From assembly GCA_016793585.1 (NCBI GenBank), contig JAEUJR010000184.1, positions 1-18,212 on the forward strand: a stretch of 18,212 nt of DNA. The letters are read 5' to 3'. Position 1 is the first letter of the stretch; every line of letters begins with the position of its first letter. The position numbers and the translations under genes were made by a program. The stretch comes from Archangium sp. Its GTDB lineage: Bacteria > Myxococcota > Myxococcia > Myxococcales > Myxococcaceae. The notes below the pieces were generated by a model. The model was not told the DNA's origin. It searched no databases and worked only from the letters and a program-made list of their open reading frames with translations. This document shows, piece after piece, positions 13,855 to 18,212 of the stretch.

Positions 13855-14984
13855 CAGCCCTTCGCGCCCAGCAGGTGCCGCGCGATGACGAGCCGTTGCA
13901 CTTCACTCGCGCCCTCGTAGATGCGCAGCGCGCGAACGTCACGGTACAGCCGCTCGACGGCGAAGCCCTTCACCACGCCGTTGCCGCCGTGCACCTGCAG
14001 ACAGCGATCGATGATGCGCTGGGCGGCCTCGGTCGCGAAGAGCTTGCAGACGGCGGCTTCGTACGTGACGCGCGCCTGGCCCGAGTCTTTCGTCGTCGCC
14101 GCCATGTGCACCAGCAGCCGCGAGGCCTCGAGCTCGACCGCACAGTCGGCGAGCAACGCCTGCACGGCCGACAGCTCCGCGAGCGGGGCGCCGAACTGCT
14201 TGCGCGTCTTCACGTACGAGAGCGCTTCGTCGAGCGCGCGACGGGCCATGCCGACGGCTGCGGCGCCCACCGTGCTGCGGAAGACGTCGAGCGTCGACAG
14301 CGCCAGCTTCATGCCCGCGCCTTCTTCACCGAGGAGCGCGTCGTGAGGTACCAGACAGTCCTTCAGCTCGAGCTCGCCGATGGGGTGCTCGCCCATGAGC
14401 TCCATCTGCTTCGAGACGCGGAAGCCGGGCGCGGTCGCAGGCACGACGAACGCCGAGATGCCTTTGGTGCCCTCGCCGGTGCGCGCGAACACGGTGTAGT
14501 GCGTGGCGACGCCTGCGTTCGAGATGAAGCGCTTCTGCCCGGTCAGCCTCCACCCCTCCGGCGTCTTCACCGCGCGGGTCGAGAGCGCCGCGACATCACT
14601 GCCCGCCTCGGGTTCGGTGAGCGCGAAGGCGAAGAGCGCGGTTCCTTTCGCGACCTGCCCGAGCAGCGTCTGCTTCTGCGAGTCGGAGCCTGCGAGCAGC
14701 ACCGGGTGACTACCGAGCCCCTGCACCGCGAAGAGCGAGTCGGCGGCAGCGTTGCGGTAGGCGAGCTCTTCACGCAGTACGCAGATGGACATCACCTCGA
14801 CGCTCGCGGCCGCGCCGCCGAAGGCCTTCGGCACCAGGTACGGGTAGAAGCCGAGCGCGCCGACCGCTTGCGCGAGCTGCTCGTCGTCTCCATGCGAGAG
14901 CGTGCCGGCGTCGACGGCCACGAACGCTTCGTACGCGCGCTGCTTCAACGTCTGGTGGGCTTCGGTCAGGAAGGAGGCGGCCAT
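13854..14984 (-). CDS. acyl-CoA dehydrogenase
   Basis: The 376-residue enzyme has the normal length and motif order of FAD-dependent acyl-CoA dehydrogenases, which oxidise an acyl-CoA to the 2-enoyl-CoA and pass electrons to ETF. Visible signatures are FALTEPEAGSD (120-130), GQKRFISNAG (149-158), RKQFGAPLAE (261-270) and QVHGGNGV (330-337). The catalytic base is Glu357 in IYEGASEVQR, the position used by short/medium-chain and butyryl-type members. Chain-length preference cannot be decided. The ATG at 14984 fits the family N-terminus, though no clear Shine-Dalgarno precedes it. It sits 27 bp after the frameshifted hydrolase and is coupled to the TIGR02996 gene by a TGATG overlap. Confidence 0.93.
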   Translation of the reverse strand: MAASFLTEAHQTLKQRAYEAFVAVDAGTLSHGDDEQLAQAVGALGFYPYLVPKAFGGAAASVEVMSICVLREELAYRNAAADSLFAVQGLGSHPVLLAGSDSQKQTLLGQVAKGTALFAFALTEPEAGSDVAALSTRAVKTPEGWRLTGQKRFISNAGVATHYTVFARTGEGTKGISAFVVPATAPGFRVSKQMELMGEHPIGELELKDCLVPHDALLGEEGAGMKLALSTLDVFRSTVGAAAVGMARRALDEALSYVKTRKQFGAPLAELSAVQALLADCAVELEASRLLVHMAATTKDSGQARVTYEAAVCKLFATEAAQRIIDRCLQVHGGNGVVKGFAVERLYRDVRALRIYEGASEVQRLVIARHLLGAKG

Positions 14985-15011
14985 GCGCGGGTGCGTAGCA
15001 GACTGACGCCG

Positions 15012-15891
15012 TCACGGCGCGCGCGCCGACAGCCACTGCACGATGACGTCGACGCTCGTCTCCGCCGCGCTTGGCCCGTGCCCTCCCTGCGGTGCGACGT
15101 GCTTCGTCTTGTCTGCTGTCGCGGGTCTCGACAGCAGCTCGTCGTTGCCGGCCGGGTCGACGAGCGCGTCGTGTGCGCCCTGCACGAGGAGCACGTTGGC
15201 GCCGCAGCGATCCATCTCCGCGCCCTGCTGCATGAGGTACCGCATGCTGAAGTACCTGATGACGAACGGGTGGCCTGGAGCGCGAGGCCGTCGAGACGAT
15301 CGGGCTCGAACTCGACGCCTTCGGGTTTGCTGTTCATGTCGACCGTGAGGGCCGAGGGCCGGAACACCGCGTTCGCGGCGAAGGCGAGGTAGTCACCGAG
15401 CGTCGGCGTCATGCCGGGCGTCGTGCGCAGCTTCCACGCTGGGTTCACGAGCACGAGCCCTGCGATGGCCGAGGGTGATGATTGCGCAGCGAGCTCGAGG
15501 GCGAACGCTCCGCCGGCGCTGGCGCCGAGCAGGAACACACGGGGACTTCGCGCCTGCAGCCGCTCGAGGAAGCGCTGGTTGTCGGTGAGGATGAGGGAGA
15601 AGTCGTCGACGTGGCCGCGCAGACCGTCGGAGAAGCCCGAGCCCCGCGGGTGCAGCACCGCCGTCGCGAAGCCTGCGTCGTGAAGTGCGCTCGTCATTTC
15701 GGGAGCAGCGGCGTCCGGGCGATCTCGGGCCCGAGCACGAACCAGACGATGCCGCGGCGGCGCTCACCGGTGAGGCTCGAGTACAGCCGGGTGCCGTCGG
15801 TCGAGGTGATGAACTCGGAGTCGGCGGGCGGCGGAATCGGTGGGGTGCTGACGCGCGGCCACGACGCACAGAGCAGAACGTTCGAACGCAT
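15012..15891 (-). pseudogene. alpha/beta hydrolase broken by two frame changes
   Basis: Three consecutive frames together make one hydrolase of about 293 residues, the usual size for monoacylglycerol-lipase-like enzymes. Part 1 (ATG 15891, GAGG five bases upstream) encodes 65 residues including FITSTDGTRLYSS and the first core strand IVWFVLGP, and stops at TGA 15696-15694. Part 2 starts in the ATGA overlap at 15697 and encodes the HPRGSGFSDG region and the nucleophile elbow GASAGG, down to about 15275. Part 3 continues in another frame with HPFVIRYFSMRYL, the acid candidate in GAHDALVD and the His in GGHGPS, ending at TGA 15014-15012. Both shifts are of the one-base-missing type, next to AAA and GG runs. 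It may be a decayed gene, a product of base-call errors, or less likely recoded. Confidence 0.85.
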
Positions 15892-15896
15892 GGCGA

Positions 15897-15900
15897 CCTC
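15897..15900 (-). promoter_or_regulatory. ribosome binding site of the frameshifted hydrolase
   Basis: The minus strand reads GAGG, five bases before ATG 15891. It selects this start over ATG codons further upstream in the same open frame (up to 16074), which would extend into the divergent promoter region. Confidence 0.55.
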
Positions 15901-16072
15901 GCCAGCGCGTTGGAAGGCAAGGCACGTTCCATCGGAGCCGGGGCGAGCGAGCCGGTTGGGGCGCAGTTCGTTCGTCGCGGTCGGCCTGCGTGCAGGCGTT
16001 GCGAGCCGCGGCTGGTCCAGGTGGTGAAACGCGCCCCTCTGTTCTGACGTCGAATTCACGCTATGCATCCTC
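15901..16072. other. divergent intergenic region, no gene seen
   Basis: This stretch separates the start of the minus-strand hydrolase from the plus-strand lipoprotein gene and should hold promoters for both. It is noticeably less GC-rich near 16041-16070. I see no confident -35/-10 pair, operator or hairpin, and no supported small gene. Confidence 0.4.
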
Positions 16073-16078
16073 AAGGGG
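16073..16078 (+). promoter_or_regulatory. ribosome binding site of the lipoprotein gene
   Basis: AAGGGG lies four bases before ATG 16083. It supports this start over an open frame entering from 15990. Confidence 0.65.
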
Positions 16079-16082
16079 TCAC

Positions 16083-17207
16083 ATGATTCGCTGTCTCATT
16101 GTTGCGGTGGTCGCGGTCGGCCTGGTGGCGTGTCCCACTCAGATTGGTGATCGGTGCGGCGAGGGCTTGCCCCCATGTTCAAGCGGCTTCTCCTGTGTCG
16201 AAGGCACCTGCTCCCTTGAAGCGGTCGACGCTGGGCATTCGCTACTTGATGCTGGGGTGGACGGCGGGGTCGATGCAGGCGTGGACGCAGGCTTCGATGC
16301 CGGTGTGGATGCAGGCTTCGATGCCGGTGTGGATGCAGGCTTCGATGCGGGCGTGGACGCAGGCTTCGATGCCGGTGTGGATGCAGGATTCGATGCCGGC
16401 CCGCCGATGCACCTTGGCTCCGTGATCGAGAGCTGGACGATTCCCGCGAATGCCACACAGGTCAGTCAGATCGGATTCGACCTCTCTGGCGATGGGGGCG
16501 TCGACAATCAGTTGTCCGCCTTTCTCATTGCCCTCCCGTTTGCCGAGGATTTCCGGAACGGTTTGGCAACGAGTACCGACACGGGCGAGCTGATCGTTTT
16601 GGAGGACATTGAGTATTGGTCAGGAGGTGCGGCCACCCTTCGCATCTATCGCGGCGCGAACGCCATGCCGCCCGCCTGCGACGGTGTTGCTGATTCCATC
16701 TGTCGAAAGCACCTCGATGGCGGCGCGGCCTTCACCATCGCGTCTGTGCCAATCCCCAACACTGGGCTGTCTGGGACTCGAAGCGGGTCGAATCTGCAAG
16801 GGTCGGGGAGCCTGGAGCTTCCTCTGAGGATTGGCAGTACACAGATCGAACTGCCGCTCAGGAATGCGCGAATTGAGTCAGTGATTGGCGGCGTGGCGAC
16901 GCTGGGCGGTGCTGTTGCAAGAAGCGAGGTACAGACTCGCCTCGTTCCTGCACTTGTCACCCTCGCAAACGAAGGTGTGGCGCGTGACTGCTTTGGCGCG
17001 CCCCCAAGCTGTGGGTGCATGGGCGGCTCAATCGGGGCGAGCACGATCGCGACGCTCGATTCGGTCCACGATTGCACCATCTCGGCGAGCGAGTTGATTG
17101 TGCTTCTTCCGCCGTCTGATCTGGATGCGACCGGTGACGGCGTCGCAGAGAGTCTCTCCATCGGTATTCGCTACACCTCTGTGAGGGCCGTCTTCCCAAT
17201 GCAGTGA
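16083..17207 (+). CDS. lipoprotein with cysteine module and Asp-Ala-Gly repeat linker
   Basis: The 374-residue protein starts with a lipoprotein signal (MIRCLIVAVVAVGLVAC; lipobox LVAC, Cys17). Residues 24-43 (RCGEGLPPCSSGFSCVEGTC) form a small four-cysteine module, common at the N-terminus of myxobacterial lipoproteins. Residues about 48-107 are a low-complexity linker of VDAG/FDAG units from a 24-bp DNA repeat. The C-terminal 265 residues are beta-rich and unassigned, with two cysteine clusters (ACDGVADSIC; DCFGAPPSCGC). Such a linker probably holds the C-terminal domain away from the outer membrane. Function is unknown. Base composition is clearly less GC-biased than in neighbouring genes (many third-position A/T). 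It faces the Ig-like gene tail to tail across 42 bp, in which no clear terminator is seen. Confidence 0.88.
   Translation: MIRCLIVAVVAVGLVACPTQIGDRCGEGLPPCSSGFSCVEGTCSLEAVDAGHSLLDAGVDGGVDAGVDAGFDAGVDAGFDAGVDAGFDAGVDAGFDAGVDAGFDAGPPMHLGSVIESWTIPANATQVSQIGFDLSGDGGVDNQLSAFLIALPFAEDFRNGLATSTDTGELIVLEDIEYWSGGAATLRIYRGANAMPPACDGVADSICRKHLDGGAAFTIASVPIPNTGLSGTRSGSNLQGSGSLELPLRIGSTQIELPLRNARIESVIGGVATLGGAVARSEVQTRLVPALVTLANEGVARDCFGAPPSCGCMGGSIGASTIATLDSVHDCTISASELIVLLPPSDLDATGDGVAESLSIGIRYTSVRAVFPMQ
16281..16400 (+). repeat. 24-bp minisatellite, five units, inside the lipoprotein gene
   Basis: Five direct 24-bp units start at 16281, 16305, 16329, 16353 and 16377. They differ only at a few mostly silent positions (GAC/GAT, GCC/GCG, GGT/GGC). 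Each encodes VDAGFDAG. A degenerate half unit (VDGGVDAG) precedes the block. Because the unit is a multiple of three, copy-number change would alter linker length without a frameshift. Confidence 0.95.
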
Positions 17208-17249
17208 AGTACGCCGAGCACCCTTCGTGCAGGGCTTGCGAGCTGCTCG

Positions 17250-18212
17250 CTACGGGGCCGTGTACGTGATGCTCAGCGTCGGCGGGTTGTTCGGCGCGAC
17301 GTCGTTGGGCCCGAAGATGCGCACGTAGTCACCGACGTTGTCGTTGTCGGAGCCGAATGCACTGCACAGGTTCGACGAGGGGTACCTGCGACGGAACCGG
17401 AGCGCGAACGTTCCCCCTGGCTGAGCAAGGCCGGCGTTGAGCAAACGAGTGAAGGCCGCGCTGGTGCTGGGAATGGTGTTGGTGATCATCGACGTGTTCG
17501 TGGAGAACGGGATCGAGAAGTTGCAGTTGGTGATGCACATCGACGGCTGCGAGACGCAGAATGCGGACGCATTCACCTCGCTGCTGTCGAGCGGGCTCGA
17601 ATAGGGAACGCCCTCGACCACGATGTTGAGCGCCGTCGTTCCATCAGAGAACGGAGCGCTGTTTGCAGGGCTCTGCGTCGCCGTGAACGTGCCGCTCAGG
17701 ATCTCGAGGGCGGTCGGCAGTTGGTAGGCGAGGAATCCCATTGTCGGTTGGTTGGCCGGGGTATCGCCCACGAACAGTCCTGTGGGGCTGCTCGTGTCGG
17801 TGCCTCCGTATGCGATCGGCGTGAGGCTCACCGTGAACGAACGCCGCACGGTGTACGCGAACGTCTGCAGCGACAGCAGCCGGTTGCCCGCCAGGTCGGC
17901 CGCGTTGGTGTTGATCTGCCAGCGCACGACTTGCCCGTAGGCGAACGCGGCTGCGGGCGTCGCCGTCATGGTGCGGCCGTCGGTCGACCACGAGTAGGTG
18001 ACGGTGACACCAGCGGGCTGGCTGACCGCGAACGCCGACTGCGTGGCCGCGGGATCCATCGGCTCCGAGAACGTCACCACCAGTGGGTCGGTTGGGCGAA
18101 CGCCGGTGGCCATGTCGGCGGGCAGCACCGAGACGATGGTCGGCCGCGTGGTGTCAGGCACGATCGCGGTGCGGAACCGCAGCGTGTACGGCTGGGCCAG
18201 CGAGTTGCCGGC
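17250..18212 (-). CDS. surface protein with SbsA-type Ig-like domains, 5' part outside window
   Basis: The frame is open to the window edge and ends at TAG 17252-17250, giving 320 visible residues that are C-terminal. Visible residues 1-16 (AGNSLAQPYTLRFRTA) are the tail of one Big_5/SbsA Ig-like domain. About 22-125 is a second such domain (RPTIVSVLPADMATGVRPTD, FSEPMD, then DLAGNRLL). The last 190 residues are beta-rich with cysteines (AFCVSQPSMCITNC). Phrases such as GFLAYQLPTALEILSGTFTATQ at the start and PPTLSITYTAP at the end recall DNRLRE/CBM96-type domains, but only by visual likeness. No MYXO-CTERM tail is present. It is probably an exported or surface protein; its N-terminus and any signal peptide lie beyond the window. 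A GTG at 18161 is not a credible start because the upstream residues are domain sequence. Confidence 0.85.
   Translation of the reverse strand, partial: AGNSLAQPYTLRFRTAIVPDTTRPTIVSVLPADMATGVRPTDPLVVTFSEPMDPAATQSAFAVSQPAGVTVTYSWSTDGRTMTATPAAAFAYGQVVRWQINTNAADLAGNRLLSLQTFAYTVRRSFTVSLTPIAYGGTDTSSPTGLFVGDTPANQPTMGFLAYQLPTALEILSGTFTATQSPANSAPFSDGTTALNIVVEGVPYSSPLDSSEVNASAFCVSQPSMCITNCNFSIPFSTNTSMITNTIPSTSAAFTRLLNAGLAQPGGTFALRFRRRYPSSNLCSAFGSDNDNVGDYVRIFGPNDVAPNNPPTLSITYTAP

Noticed and set aside
15990..16082. Upstream extension of the lipoprotein frame
   Set aside because: It would place residues before a textbook lipoprotein signal peptide, while AAGGGG sits directly before ATG 16083.
17208..17249. 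Bidirectional terminator between the lipoprotein and Ig-like genes
   Set aside because: A GAGCA/TGCTC pairing and a small CCCT/AGGG hairpin exist, but they do not form one convincing stem and lack a T run.
1..18212. tRNA, rRNA, insertion sequence, phage or defence genes
   Set aside because: I looked for cloverleaf ends, transposase motifs, flanking inverted repeats and known defence motifs and saw none. A covariance-model search was not possible here.

Overview
This is high-GC DNA with the marks of a myxobacterium (Myxococcota). The evidence is a large exported protein ending in a MYXO-CTERM-type tail, a TIGR02996/leucine-rich-repeat protein, a membrane-bound Ser/Thr kinase, lipoproteins with Asp-Ala-Gly linkers, and Ig-like and thrombospondin-3 surface modules. 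The exact genus cannot be read from the window. No rRNA, tRNA, CRISPR array, insertion sequence or phage gene is visible. It reads as a chromosomal region of metabolic, envelope and surface genes with very tight packing.

Left part (1-4858). A membrane-anchored hypothetical protein is cut by the window edge. It abuts tail to tail a benzoate-CoA-ligase-family acyl-CoA synthetase on the minus strand. Divergent from the ligase is a class I SAM methyltransferase, whose 3' end overlaps a small two-helix membrane protein on the minus strand. Next comes a plus-strand pair: a GT-B glycosyltransferase of the MJ1255 type, and an overlapping small protein that starts at TTG and may have a tubby/LURP-one-like fold.

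Middle (4859-8150). A 366-base gap between convergent genes is almost filled by a tandem array of four 22-bp units followed by eleven 21-bp units. Then come a lipoprotein alpha/beta hydrolase on the minus strand and, divergent from it, a Ser/Thr kinase with six probable C-terminal membrane helices. Candidate start codons of these two genes overlap in one CATG.

Right part (8098-18212). Five minus-strand genes lie head to tail with short gaps and could form one operon. In transcription order they are a frameshifted alpha/beta hydrolase, an acyl-CoA dehydrogenase, a TIGR02996/LRR protein (coupled by TGATG), an MgtC/DUF4010 membrane protein and the 1119-residue MYXO-CTERM protein. The last overlaps the kinase gene tail to tail by 53 bp. 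Divergent from the hydrolase is a lipoprotein gene carrying a 24-bp minisatellite that encodes an Asp-Ala-Gly linker. The window ends in the 3' part of a surface protein with SbsA-type Ig-like domains.

The ligase and the acyl-CoA dehydrogenase both act on acyl-CoA thioesters, but they lie about 12 kb apart and a shared pathway is only a guess. I found no convincing new defence or biosynthetic system. The most unusual items are the period-switching tandem array, the hydrolase whose catalytic triad is split over reading frames, the overlapping start and stop arrangements, and the operon-like mix of a metabolic enzyme with surface and membrane genes.
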